A DNA stretch of 54,436 nucleotides from Methanobacteriota archaeon (GTDB lineage Archaea > Thermoplasmatota > Poseidoniia > Poseidoniales > Poseidoniaceae): the NCBI GenBank assembly GCA_949514915.1, contig CATFLP010000047.1, forward strand, positions 1 to 54,436, written 5' to 3'. The position numbers and the translations under genes were made by a program. Shown here piece by piece: positions 17,238 to 27,772 of the stretch. Each line of letters starts with the position of its first letter. Position 1 is the first letter of the stretch. The notes below the pieces were generated by a model. That model saw only the letters and a program-made list of their open reading frames with translations. It ran no database searches and was not told the origin of the DNA.

Positions 17238-19604
17238 ATGAGGCAAAGAAAGAATGCAATATATGTCATGTTTATTTTAATTTCTTTATCAATAGTGGCT
17301 AATGTTGTACAGGCAGACGCCCCTCTTAGTGTACTATTAACTCCCGATTCAGATGTGCCAATCGATCGTTCAGATGAACTATCATATTCAGGAGACGGTA
17401 ATCTTTTAGCAGTTGCTTTTGAAAAAGATGTATATTTATACCACACAGGAACAAGAAATGAATTAGATTTTTCTCCATTGGTCCTTAATGATGATTATGT
17501 GACAAGTATTGAATTTACTGATGATTCAACTAATCAGGGAGAAGGATATTTATTGGTTGGCAGAACAAGTATTATGACAAATACACCCGCAATTTCTGTT
17601 TATGATTTATCAACAATACCATGGTCTCATAATTATGTTAGTGAAGGTAAAGAAGTATCGTCTATTGTCACAATAAGTAATGCTAGCGGGGGTTCTTTTG
17701 CTTATGCAACAAATTTTGGAGGAACTGAAAGAATTTATGTTTATTCTTTTTCAAATTTAGATGAGCCAATAAGGGTCATCGATACAGAACACGAAACAAA
17801 AATTTCTTGCCTTGATTATGATTCAACAAATGATGTATTTATTTCAGGTTCTCTTGGTAGAATTGAACTTAATATGGCAAATGGACAAATGGAAGAACAT
17901 TTTGAAACAGGGCAAACGATATTTGATTGTAAGTTCTCTAAAGACGGGATATATGCTTGGTCATCAGAAGATGGAGTTAAAATAATGGACTCAAGCCATA
18001 ATTTTTTACAATCATTCACACTTGCGAATACAATAAATGCACAAAAAATAATTTTTCAGCCTGAGGATAATTTGATGAGGTTACTTACAAATGACGGAGG
18101 TAGTAGTTTGATTACATATTCAACCATTGGGAACTGGGAAAAAATCGATAGTATGGCATTAGGGCATGTTGTAAGGGATTTAGACATTAATCCAATTAAT
18201 GGAAATGTTGCAACATCAACTTATTCTAAATATATTGCAATCTATTCTAATAATTGGATAAGTCCCCTTTCCTCCCCTTCACCCTCTAATGATTTAGATC
18301 ATGATGGAATAGATGACCAAGAAGACGAAGATAGAGACGGAGATGGAATCTTGAATCATTTAGACGTCTCTTGTGATTCTGACACTCCTTGCAATTTAGT
18401 TTCTGACACAGAATTTATACGTAACCTTGAAGTAAAAATGGAAGAAAATAAATTGATTATTAGTGAGAGGGTATATTTCAGCTTACAAGTTAGTGAATCA
18501 TTAAGATTAATCGCAGCAGAAGCACTTGAAGAAGATGGATACATAGTTCCTGATGAAAGAACAATATTTAATGATGGCTTTTGTTCTAAATTAGATGTGA
18601 ATTTAATATCTGATTCATGGTATGGAGTATTTTCATTTGATAATAATTCCATTATTGCAGGGGTTGATAGTATTGATTATTCATGTGATGGATTAACAAA
18701 TTTAGCTCATGACTCTAAGGAAAGAATTAGTTTTGGTTGGACTTTGTCATATGAACTTCTAAAGGAACTGCCAAATAATTATACGTTAACAATTACAAAT
18801 CCTCCTTCTTTAGGATATGGGATGCCTTCTGACCTTGCTCATAGCTATCCAATAAAATTATCTGTTATTGATTCTGAAATTAAAACATATGTAATTGAAT
18901 CATGGTTTGACACAACAGCACCATTTGATCTAGAGTTTAAGGGTGAAGAGGAGAAAGCAAGCATAGAGGTAGGAACATTAGTAAAATATCTAAAATATGC
19001 ATCCTATACATTATTATCTATTGCTTTCATAGTTATTTCTGGATTATTAATTATAAGACGCAGGAATAGATTTAGTATTGATGAGTATTCAATTACTAAA
19101 AGAACACCACCTTCCACTAAAAAGAAGGCGCCACCTGAGTCTAAACGGAGTAAAAAGGAGTATGAATACTATAACCCTGGAAGAAGGGAAGGAGATGATT
19201 GGAATTATGGGGATGATGCTGGATTTTATTATTCTGAAACATATACAGATTATAAGAAAGCATCAGATTCACTCAATAAAAAAACTAAAGTAAGGAAAAT
19301 AAAAGTAGATCCCGATAAAAAGCCAGTTAGTGAAACTAAAGAAAAAAGTAAACCTAGTAGAAGGAGAGTAGCAAGAAAAAAGAATAAACAAACTGAAACT
19401 GAGATTATTGAAGAAAAAGCCCCTATTGATTCTGAAGAAGAACTCATAAATCAAACGATAAAAGGAATTGAAACTCAGAGCCAAGAAAAAAGTATAGATG
19501 ATTTAAAGAAGGTCATGGAAGAAGAATCCTTAGAAGAAAAAGTTGAAGTTACAAAAGATGAAGAAGAAATGATGGATAAAGCATTAGATAAATTCTTTAG
19601 TTAA
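17238..19604 (+). CDS. Surface-anchored beta-propeller-like protein with Ca-binding Asp-rich repeat, TM segment and charged cytosolic tail
   Basis: N-terminal signal-like segment, WD40/YVTN-like repeats, thrombospondin-3-like DHDGIDDQEDEDRDGDGILNHLD, TM near residue 600, then Lys/Glu-rich tail. GGAGG upstream of ATG. Confidence 0.65.
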   Translation: MRQRKNAIYVMFILISLSIVANVVQADAPLSVLLTPDSDVPIDRSDELSYSGDGNLLAVAFEKDVYLYHTGTRNELDFSPLVLNDDYVTSIEFTDDSTNQGEGYLLVGRTSIMTNTPAISVYDLSTIPWSHNYVSEGKEVSSIVTISNASGGSFAYATNFGGTERIYVYSFSNLDEPIRVIDTEHETKISCLDYDSTNDVFISGSLGRIELNMANGQMEEHFETGQTIFDCKFSKDGIYAWSSEDGVKIMDSSHNFLQSFTLANTINAQKIIFQPEDNLMRLLTNDGGSSLITYSTIGNWEKIDSMALGHVVRDLDINPINGNVATSTYSKYIAIYSNNWISPLSSPSPSNDLDHDGIDDQEDEDRDGDGILNHLDVSCDSDTPCNLVSDTEFIRNLEVKMEENKLIISERVYFSLQVSESLRLIAAEALEEDGYIVPDERTIFNDGFCSKLDVNLISDSWYGVFSFDNNSIIAGVDSIDYSCDGLTNLAHDSKERISFGWTLSYELLKELPNNYTLTITNPPSLGYGMPSDLAHSYPIKLSVIDSEIKTYVIESWFDTTAPFDLEFKGEEEKASIEVGTLVKYLKYASYTLLSIAFIVISGLLIIRRRNRFSIDEYSITKRTPPSTKKKAPPESKRSKKEYEYYNPGRREGDDWNYGDDAGFYYSETYTDYKKASDSLNKKTKVRKIKVDPDKKPVSETKEKSKPSRRRVARKKNKQTETEIIEEKAPIDSEEELINQTIKGIETQSQEKSIDDLKKVMEEESLEEKVEVTKDEEEMMDKALDKFFS

Positions 19605-19606
19605 AC

Positions 19607-22411
19607 CTAATTGAAAATTTTAGTATTTTTCATTAAGAATTTTCTAAACTCTTCAAATAATAGTATTGAAGAAGCTAATAGTATTACAACTGGCCAGGTG
19701 TATGGTTCAGTGAATTCCTGAACAGAAAGGAACTCACCTATTTTTAGATTTAATAGAGGTACTTTATATTGAGAGAATTCTATTATGCATACTAGTAGTG
19801 TTGTACATATTAAGAATGAATATGCTACCGCTTTATTTGATAATATGCCTAATTTAAATATACTTTTATCAATACTTCTACAATTCATTACATTAAATAA
19901 TTGGAACATGACAAATACTGCAAATGTAGCAGTTACAGCCTGCTCATAATCTGCTTGCCCTCTTACTGTATAGTATACAATTAGGGTACCTACTGCCATT
20001 AATGTACCAAGGAATGTGATCATTACCGTATCAATCAAATTTGGCAATCCTTCAGAAACAGGCCTTGGAGCCCTACTCATTACCTTCCCGTGATTTTTCT
20101 CCATACCCAATGCAACTGCAGGGGGTCCATCCATTAGGATATTTATTACTAGTATTTGAGTAGCAGTTAATGGTATTTCGTCAGGAGTTCCTAATACAAA
20201 TGAACTTAAGATTAAAACTAAAACTGCAGCAACGTTTGTGGAAACTTGATATCTTACAAAATTTCTAATATTCCAATATATTTTTCTTCCTTCTTCTACT
20301 GCATGTACAATATTTGCGAAATTATCGTCTTGCAGAACCATATCTGCTGCATCTCTAGCAACATCAGTACCTGCAATGCCCATGGCTATTCCAATATTTG
20401 CTGAAGATAATGCGGGAGCATCATTAACTCCATCTCCTGTCATTGCTACAACTTCACCAGTTTTTTGTAATGCCTGTACAATCCTCATTTTTTGATCAGG
20501 TGTAACTCTGGAAAAGATATTTACTGATCTTACTATTTCAATTAATCTTTGGTCATTAATGTCATCTAATTCATATCCACTAACTGTTTCAGAGTTTTCA
20601 TCACATATTTCCAATTCTATTCCTACAGATTTGGCAGTATACTCTTGATCCCCTGTAATCATTATTACTCTGATTCCAGCCTCATGACAAGTTGCTATTG
20701 CTTCATATGCTTCACTTCTTGGAGGGTCTCTAATTCCTATTAATCCTAAAAATATCAACTCAGATTCTATTGTATTTATGTTTTCTACATCGGCATCATC
20801 ATTTATTTTTTTACCTGCTAATGCGAGTACTCTTAAAGCACCTGAAGCCATTGAGTGGTTTATTTCTTTAATTTCTGCAAGATGAGTATCATTAATTTGA
20901 ACTATTTCTCCATTTTCATAAATATGGCTAATTAAACCTTCCATTGGATCAAATGCACCTTTTGTGAATACCCATTTCTCATCATTTAATTGATTAATAG
21001 TAGTCATTCTTTTTCTATCAGCATCAAAGAAGAATTCATGTATTCTTGGATGTTTTTTCTTGTATTCATCAGATGACCCCAAAGTTTTCCAACCAAACGT
21101 TGCAGTTGCTGAGCAAGTAGGATCTCCAATTGCTTGCCAACCATCATCTTCCTTACTTATTTGACTATTATTACATAAAGCAGCACAGGAAAATGCTTTT
21201 TCAATCCCTATGTCTGAAGTTAATTTTTTCAAATCAATTTGTTTTTTTGAAGACTTTTCAGTAATTCCCTTTATCGTGGGGTCATACCCTCTTCCTTTAA
21301 TGTCATATCTCACATTTCCTGTATAGAATTGTACAACTGTCATTTCATTTCTAGTTAATGTTCCCGTTTTATCTGTACATATTACTGTAGTAGAGCCAAG
21401 TGTTTCAACAGCTTTCATCCTTCTAATTATGGCTCTATGCCTGGCCATATTTCTCATGCCTAAGCCAAGTGTAATAACTAATATTATTGGCAAACCCTCT
21501 GGAACTATTGCAACAAAAATAGATAGTGCAAGTGTGAATTGTACAATTAAAGACTCTTTAATTGGTTCTATTGCTAATCCACTTCCGTCTGCCGTTGTAA
21601 ACTCTCCATCAAGATATGAAAAAAGTAATGCTAGTGTTAGTAATAAAACAGCAACCGATAAAGCTATACCCCCCAAAAATCTTCCGAGACCTTCTAATTT
21701 TATTTCTAGTGGTGTTTTTGGTGTTTCTACAGAAGTGATATTGTCTGCAATCTTACCTAATTCTGTATCCATTCCAGTTGCAACAACTACTCCTAATGCA
21801 CGTCCATTTGTGGCAACAGTGCCCATATAACTCATGTTGTCTCTTTCAGCCAGAACTCTTTTTCCCTCTATTTTTTCAGCAATTTTTCTTCTTTGATTAG
21901 ATTCACCAGTCATTGAAGATTCATTTGTGTAAAATTGATAGCTAGAAATTAACCTAATGTCTGCGGGAATATTGTCCCCGTCTTCTAATTTAACTAAATC
22001 TCCAATTACTAAGTCTTCACTATTGACTATTACTTCATGTTCATCCCGAATTACAACACAAGTATCGACATTCATTTTTTTAAGCGCCGTCATTGCTTGA
22101 TCGGCTTGTCTTTCCATCCACCAGCCCATAACTGCATTCATTGTTATTACAAATAAAATGAATATTCCATCTCCTAATTCGTTTACTACAGTTATTGCAA
22201 TTATTGCTGCGGCAATTAAAAGAAAAACAAGAGGGTCTGCAAATTGGTTTAAGAATTTCTTCCATTGTGGCACAGATGGAGGTTCAATTAATTTATTTTT
22301 ACCATCCCTACTAATTCTATATTCTGCTTCTTCTTCAGATAAACCCTGTAATGACGTCCTAAGTTCTACTAGGATATCATCTACATCTCTTGAAGACCAA
22401 TCTTTACCCAA
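19607..22411 (-). CDS. P-type cation-transporting ATPase (P2-type, Ca2+-ATPase-like)
   Basis: CTDKTGTLTRNEMTV phosphorylation motif, TGES, MTGDGVNDAPAL, C-terminal TM domain. Confidence 0.93.
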   Translation of the reverse strand: MGKDWSSRDVDDILVELRTSLQGLSEEEAEYRISRDGKNKLIEPPSVPQWKKFLNQFADPLVFLLIAAAIIAITVVNELGDGIFILFVITMNAVMGWWMERQADQAMTALKKMNVDTCVVIRDEHEVIVNSEDLVIGDLVKLEDGDNIPADIRLISSYQFYTNESSMTGESNQRRKIAEKIEGKRVLAERDNMSYMGTVATNGRALGVVVATGMDTELGKIADNITSVETPKTPLEIKLEGLGRFLGGIALSVAVLLLTLALLFSYLDGEFTTADGSGLAIEPIKESLIVQFTLALSIFVAIVPEGLPIILVITLGLGMRNMARHRAIIRRMKAVETLGSTTVICTDKTGTLTRNEMTVVQFYTGNVRYDIKGRGYDPTIKGITEKSSKKQIDLKKLTSDIGIEKAFSCAALCNNSQISKEDDGWQAIGDPTCSATATFGWKTLGSSDEYKKKHPRIHEFFFDADRKRMTTINQLNDEKWVFTKGAFDPMEGLISHIYENGEIVQINDTHLAEIKEINHSMASGALRVLALAGKKINDDADVENINTIESELIFLGLIGIRDPPRSEAYEAIATCHEAGIRVIMITGDQEYTAKSVGIELEICDENSETVSGYELDDINDQRLIEIVRSVNIFSRVTPDQKMRIVQALQKTGEVVAMTGDGVNDAPALSSANIGIAMGIAGTDVARDAADMVLQDDNFANIVHAVEEGRKIYWNIRNFVRYQVSTNVAAVLVLILSSFVLGTPDEIPLTATQILVINILMDGPPAVALGMEKNHGKVMSRAPRPVSEGLPNLIDTVMITFLGTLMAVGTLIVYYTVRGQADYEQAVTATFAVFVMFQLFNVMNCRSIDKSIFKLGILSNKAVAYSFLICTTLLVCIIEFSQYKVPLLNLKIGEFLSVQEFTEPYTWPVVILLASSILLFEEFRKFLMKNTKIFN

Positions 22412-22501
22412 GAATCACCACTAAACATGCGAGGGGTATTGAATATATTAACCGTTACATCGCAAAAACTCCCAAAGGTTTGACAAATTAAAACATAACG
22501 C

Positions 22502-24607
22502 ATGTGCATGGCGGAGCAAAAATGGCCTTTTATTCCTGCAGGAAAATCGGTAGCTGAATTGACTCCTAGAGTAATAATTATTGGGATCTTTCTAGGAATC
22601 GTAATGACAGCTGCTAATGCTTACTTAGGAATGAAGGTAGGTATGACAGTATCTGCATCAATTCCTGCCGCTGTTATGTCTATGCTTTTGTTAAGAGGTC
22701 TGAGGTTTGAAAATGTATCAATTTTAGAGAATAATGCAGTTCAGACCATGGCTTCTGCGGGCGAGAGTTTAGCTGCAGGAGTAATATTTACTGTTCCAGC
22801 TCTATTAGTCATGGGAATATGGGATGATATAGATCCTCTTCAAACATTCATTATTGCATTTTTAGGTGGAGTATTAGGTACAATGTTCACTATAGCACTT
22901 CGTAGAGTTTTTATTGTTGAGGAAGCATTACCTTATCCTGAAGGAGTTGCATGTACAGAAGTACTTGTTGCTGGAGAAAAAGGAGGAACTGGTTTAATTG
23001 CAATTATTTATGCATTAATTCTTGGTGGAATGTATGGATGGGTTGTTGAAGGATTAAAAGTAACAAAAAAAGGAGTACACTCAGTAGGTGAATTTTTGGG
23101 TACGAAATTTTATGCAGGAAGTGAAATGTCACTTGCTTTACTTTCCGTTGGCTATATTGTTGGACTTAGAATTGCATCATTCATTTTTATTGGAGGGGTA
23201 TTAGGTTTTGGCTTCCTAGTGCCTATTTTTGGACTACTTCATGGATTCCCTAGTGAACCAGCTGGATGGGATTCTGCTGTGAATGGAGAATGGCACGGTG
23301 GACCTTCATATTACAAAGTTTGGAGTGAACAGGTAAGATATATTGGTGCAGGAGCAATGGTTGTAGGTGGTGTTTGGACATTATGGTCAATGAGAAATAC
23401 GATATTTACTGGTTTTTCTAAGGCATTGAATTTTAATGCTTCAGAAAATGAAGAAGTAACTCGTACCGATAAAGACACGGATATGAGAATCGTACTTGCT
23501 GTTTGCGGATTAATTTTATTCTTATCATTTTTATTTTTTACATGGAAATTGGGATTGAGTTTAGCTATTGCAGGTACAATATTTATTGCAGGGGTTGCAT
23601 TTTTCTTTTCTGCTGTTGCTGGATATATTGCGGGAGTTGTAGGCTCAAGTAATTCTCCCGTTTCAGGAATGACAATTGCAACATTAATGTTTACTGCTGC
23701 ATTAGTTTACATTGTAGGATCAATAATTGGCGCAGACAACTCTACAATGATGTTTGCAACATTAATAATTGCATCAGTTGTAGCAGTAAATGCAGCAATT
23801 GCTGGAGATGTAATGCAGGATTTGAAAACAGGGCATATGGTTGGTGCAACGCCTTGGCGACAGCAGATTGCAGAAACAATAGGAGTAATTGTAGGTGCAG
23901 CAGTAATTGGCCCAGTATTATTACTTCTTAATAATGCATTTAAAATTACAAGGACGCATTGTGAAGCATCTAATGTTAAAATAATTGAGGCTGGCGAAGG
24001 TGAAGTGTATAATTGTGATGAAGCATTATTGGCTCCTCAAGCAGATCTTATTGGTACAATTATAGAAAGTATTTTCGGAGGAAGTCCAAATGTCGAGATG
24101 CTTATTTTAGGTGGCTTAATTGCGGCATTATTAGTTTGGAGAAAATTACCTGTAATGTCTGTGGCTATTGGTATTTATTTGCCTTTAGAATTATCAGTCC
24201 CAATATTTACTGGTGGATTCATACATTATTTTGTAACTAATCTTGCAATACTTAGAGTAGATGGGGATTTAAGTGAAAAACCTACAAAACCAGCTATGAA
24301 GGCGGCAGAAGAAGTCACTTCTAGAGGAGTATTAATAGGTGCAGGATTTATTGCTGGAGAATCATTGGTTGGTGTTTTTATAGCATTGTTAATTGTAACT
24401 GTAGGCGAACCTTCAAAGTGGTTTAACATACCCCAATTAGGCCAATTCCCAACGTTGATGTTTTTCTTTTGGTTTGTGGGAGTATTTATTTTCCTTACTT
24501 CTTTGTCACTACCAAAGAAAATACTATCATTAGGGGAAGAAATAGTCCTAATTATTAATCGCTCTATTAAGAGATTATATGAGAACATTATGACAAAAAA
24601 ACATTGA
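22502..24607 (+). CDS. OPT-family oligopeptide transporter
   Basis: Multi-pass protein with ELTPRVIIIGIFLGIVMTAANAYLGMKVGMTVSASIPAAVMSM and ALPYPEGVACTEVLVAGEKGG, typical of bacterial/archaeal OPT members. Confidence 0.9.
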   Translation: MCMAEQKWPFIPAGKSVAELTPRVIIIGIFLGIVMTAANAYLGMKVGMTVSASIPAAVMSMLLLRGLRFENVSILENNAVQTMASAGESLAAGVIFTVPALLVMGIWDDIDPLQTFIIAFLGGVLGTMFTIALRRVFIVEEALPYPEGVACTEVLVAGEKGGTGLIAIIYALILGGMYGWVVEGLKVTKKGVHSVGEFLGTKFYAGSEMSLALLSVGYIVGLRIASFIFIGGVLGFGFLVPIFGLLHGFPSEPAGWDSAVNGEWHGGPSYYKVWSEQVRYIGAGAMVVGGVWTLWSMRNTIFTGFSKALNFNASENEEVTRTDKDTDMRIVLAVCGLILFLSFLFFTWKLGLSLAIAGTIFIAGVAFFFSAVAGYIAGVVGSSNSPVSGMTIATLMFTAALVYIVGSIIGADNSTMMFATLIIASVVAVNAAIAGDVMQDLKTGHMVGATPWRQQIAETIGVIVGAAVIGPVLLLLNNAFKITRTHCEASNVKIIEAGEGEVYNCDEALLAPQADLIGTIIESIFGGSPNVEMLILGGLIAALLVWRKLPVMSVAIGIYLPLELSVPIFTGGFIHYFVTNLAILRVDGDLSEKPTKPAMKAAEEVTSRGVLIGAGFIAGESLVGVFIALLIVTVGEPSKWFNIPQLGQFPTLMFFFWFVGVFIFLTSLSLPKKILSLGEEIVLIINRSIKRLYENIMTKKH

Positions 24608-24661
24608 TTTTAATTTTTAAAATTTCAAGAAAGAATCAAAGACTCCATAGATAAGGATTAA

Positions 24662-25525
24662 TTGTTTCTTATGGGTCTTAGCCGCTTAAATGGTCTTAAC
24701 GATGATGAATTAGTAGAGGAATTAAAAGAGATTTCTCGTAAATGTAGAGTTGAAATTATAAAAATGGTATATCGTGCACAAGCAGGACATCCTGGGGGCT
24801 CATTATCAGAGATAGACTTGCTAACAGCATTGTATGCAACAACTTTGAATGTTAACCCAAAAGAGCCGAAATGGAATGACAGAGATAGATTTGTACTATC
24901 AAAGGGCCATGCTAGCCCTGGAATGTATTCTATTTTAGCTGAAATGGGATTTATTTCTCACGAAGATTTAGAATCTTATCGAGTATTAGGAGGAGTTTGC
25001 CAAGGACATGTAGATATGAAGCACACCCCAGGAGTAGATTTTAGTGCAGGCTCACTTGGAATGGGACTTTCATTTGGATTAGGTTGTTCATTTGCAGCAA
25101 AATTTGATGGCTCGAATCGTAATTGCTATGTGATGTTGGGAGACGGAGAAATTCAAGAAGGCTCAGTTTGGGAAGCAATGATGGCTGCAAGACATCATGA
25201 ATTAGGCAACCTTAAGGTTATTTTAGATTGCAATCGTATTCAGAATGATGATTTTGTAGAATCCCAAATGAGAATGTTCAATATTCCCGAAAAATGGTCT
25301 AGTTTTGGTTGGAATGTTAAAGAAATAGATGGCCATGACATGTATCAAATTATTGAAGGCATGAGGTGGCTTAATGAAAATAATGATTTGCCTTCTGTAT
25401 TAATTGCTAATACAATAAAAGGCAAAGGAGTCTCATATATGGAGGATAATCCCAAATTTCATGGAGCTGCTCCAAATGAAGAACAGTATTCTAAAGCATT
25501 AATGGAATTAGGTGAGGCCATATGA
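24662..25525 (+). CDS. Transketolase, N-terminal (TPP-binding) subunit
   Basis: AGHPGGSLSEIDLLTALY, DRFVLSKGHASPGMYSILAE, MLGDGEIQEGSVWEA. Confidence 0.93.
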   Translation: MFLMGLSRLNGLNDDELVEELKEISRKCRVEIIKMVYRAQAGHPGGSLSEIDLLTALYATTLNVNPKEPKWNDRDRFVLSKGHASPGMYSILAEMGFISHEDLESYRVLGGVCQGHVDMKHTPGVDFSAGSLGMGLSFGLGCSFAAKFDGSNRNCYVMLGDGEIQEGSVWEAMMAARHHELGNLKVILDCNRIQNDDFVESQMRMFNIPEKWSSFGWNVKEIDGHDMYQIIEGMRWLNENNDLPSVLIANTIKGKGVSYMEDNPKFHGAAPNEEQYSKALMELGEAI

Positions 25526-26457
25526 GTGATTTTGCAGCATCAAGAGATGGTTATGGGCATGCATTAATTTCAATGTCTGAAGATCCAAAATTAGTGGTTT
25601 TAGAGGCAGATTTAGGAAAGTCCACCAAATCATGTTGGTTTAGAGAAAAATTTCCTGAAAGGACTATCTCTTGTGGAATTGGAGAACAAAACATGATGTT
25701 AGTGGCTGCAGGATTGGCATCAAGCGGATACAAACCATTCGCTAGTACATTTGCAATATTTACAGAAAGAGCTTTTGAGCAAATTAGAAATGGAATTGCT
25801 AGACCTAATTTACCAGTACATATTTGTGGAAGTCATGGAGGGACTCATACAGGTACAGATGGCTCTAGTGCCCAGTCTATAGAAGATTTAGCAATTTATA
25901 GGGCCTTGCCAAATATGACTGTAATGCACCCTTGTGATGATTATAGTACACAACAATTAACTATGAAATTATTAAATCATAATTCACCTTCTTATACTAG
26001 AACTGCCAGAAATAAAACGCCTAGGATTTATGAAATAAACGATCCAAGATTGGAAATAGGTAAAGGAGTTTTGTTAAAATCAGGTTCAGATGTTGCAATA
26101 ATTGCATGTGGTGTAATGGTATCAAAATCAATTGAGGCGGCTAAAAAACTATCAGAAATGGGCGTAGATGCGGCTGTTGTAGATATGCATACGTTAAAAC
26201 CACTTGATGAGTCATTGGTTTATGAATTAGCATCCGGATGTAAGGGTATAGTTACTGTTGAAGATCATAGTGTTATTGGAGGATTAGGCGGAGCAGTTGC
26301 AGAATATTTGTCAGAATCAAAACCCACAATTCTTAGAAGGGTTGGCGTCAGAGATAGGTTTGGGGAATCGGGTCAGGCGGAGGAAATGTTAGAATTACTG
26401 AGTATTTCCACTAAAGACATAATTGAATCGGCATTAGACATAGTAAAAATGGAGTGA
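25522..26457 (+). CDS. Transketolase, C-terminal subunit
   Basis: [39 protein letters not shown]; 4-nt overlap with the N-terminal subunit gene. Confidence 0.93.
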   Translation: MSDFAASRDGYGHALISMSEDPKLVVLEADLGKSTKSCWFREKFPERTISCGIGEQNMMLVAAGLASSGYKPFASTFAIFTERAFEQIRNGIARPNLPVHICGSHGGTHTGTDGSSAQSIEDLAIYRALPNMTVMHPCDDYSTQQLTMKLLNHNSPSYTRTARNKTPRIYEINDPRLEIGKGVLLKSGSDVAIIACGVMVSKSIEAAKKLSEMGVDAAVVDMHTLKPLDESLVYELASGCKGIVTVEDHSVIGGLGGAVAEYLSESKPTILRRVGVRDRFGESGQAEEMLELLSISTKDIIESALDIVKME

Positions 26458-26461
26458 TAAA

Positions 26462-27124
26462 ATGGAGTTATTTTTAGATACGGCAGAAGTAGAAGAAGTG
26501 AGAGAAATTGCATCTTGGGGAATATTGGATGGTGTTACCACCAATCCCTCATTAATTAAAAAATCAGGAAGGGATTTTAAACAAGTAATAGGCGAAATTG
26601 CAGAACTTTGCAGTGGGCCTATTTCTGCAGAAGTTACCGCAATGGATGCGAAAGGAATGATTGATGAAGGTTTGGCATTAAAAGCTGAATTACCAGATAA
26701 TGTAATCATAAAAGTACCTTGTACTCCTGAAGGATTAATTGCTACAAAGGAATTGTCTTCAAGAGGAATTGGAGTAAATGTAACTTTGATTTTCAATGCA
26801 TCACAGGCTTTAATGGCTGCAAAAGCAGGTGCAACATATGTTTCACCATTTGTAGGTAGATTGGATGATATAGGTCAAGAAGGAATGGATTTAATTGCTC
26901 AAATTATGACAATTTGGCGTGAATATCCGGATATTAATACAAAGGTGCTTGCTGCATCAATCAGACACCCTACTCATGTATTGGAATGTTTACAATTAGG
27001 GGCACACACTGCAACAATGCCCACTAAGATTTTTAGACAACTTATGAAGCATCCATTAACAGATAGCGGTATTGAAAGATTCCTATCTGATTGGGCCGAA
27101 GTAGAAAATGCTGGAAATGCGTAA
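26462..27124 (+). CDS. Transaldolase / fructose-6-phosphate aldolase-like protein
   Basis: [39 protein letters not shown]-like [24 protein letters not shown]. Confidence 0.92.
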   Translation: MELFLDTAEVEEVREIASWGILDGVTTNPSLIKKSGRDFKQVIGEIAELCSGPISAEVTAMDAKGMIDEGLALKAELPDNVIIKVPCTPEGLIATKELSSRGIGVNVTLIFNASQALMAAKAGATYVSPFVGRLDDIGQEGMDLIAQIMTIWREYPDINTKVLAASIRHPTHVLECLQLGAHTATMPTKIFRQLMKHPLTDSGIERFLSDWAEVENAGNA

Positions 27125-27184
27125 TTATGTATGTGATAACTTATTCAGTGATGATTTAGTCGGGATGTTAATTGGGGGCAAGTC

Positions 27185-27772
27185 ATGTCTGGAGATTCTA
27201 GTGAAAAATTAAGAAAACTTCTTGATGGTGAATTGGATTTATCTGAAGCAGCTAACGACCCTATATTGGCCAGTTTAGCATCAAGAATTTATAATATTGA
27301 TATGGCTGAAGTACAACCTTCAGAAGAATTAAGTGTAGATGGAATAGAAAAATCAAATTTAAGTTTTGAACTACATGACAGTAGTAGTCCAGAAGCATTA
27401 GAAATGGAAATGCCTGAATTGCCGCCATTGGGTATACCTGAGGTAGGAGAAAAAGAACAAATAGAGGCGCCAAAAATATTGAAAATTAGTAGTTTATTAA
27501 TGATTGTAATAGGGCCAATAATTAGTTTATGTGCACTTCTTAATATCTTTGGAATATTTGGATTTTTAAAATCATGTGAAACTATTGTTGCAAATAATGG
27601 CTATTGTATTGATGGGGCTGATAGATTGAGTTGGCTTGCTATTGGGAGATTAAATCATATGGAAGGCTGGATCTATTCTGGATATTTTGGAATACCAACT
27701 ATTGTATTAATTTTATTTGGGGTTATAACAATGTTCGTGGGAATTCAACTAAGGATTTTTAGTAATGATTAG
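27185..27772 (+). CDS. Membrane protein with acidic N-terminal region, unknown
   Basis: Two hydrophobic segments in the C-terminal half; no family recognised. Confidence 0.5.
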   Translation: MSGDSSEKLRKLLDGELDLSEAANDPILASLASRIYNIDMAEVQPSEELSVDGIEKSNLSFELHDSSSPEALEMEMPELPPLGIPEVGEKEQIEAPKILKISSLLMIVIGPIISLCALLNIFGIFGFLKSCETIVANNGYCIDGADRLSWLAIGRLNHMEGWIYSGYFGIPTIVLILFGVITMFVGIQLRIFSND

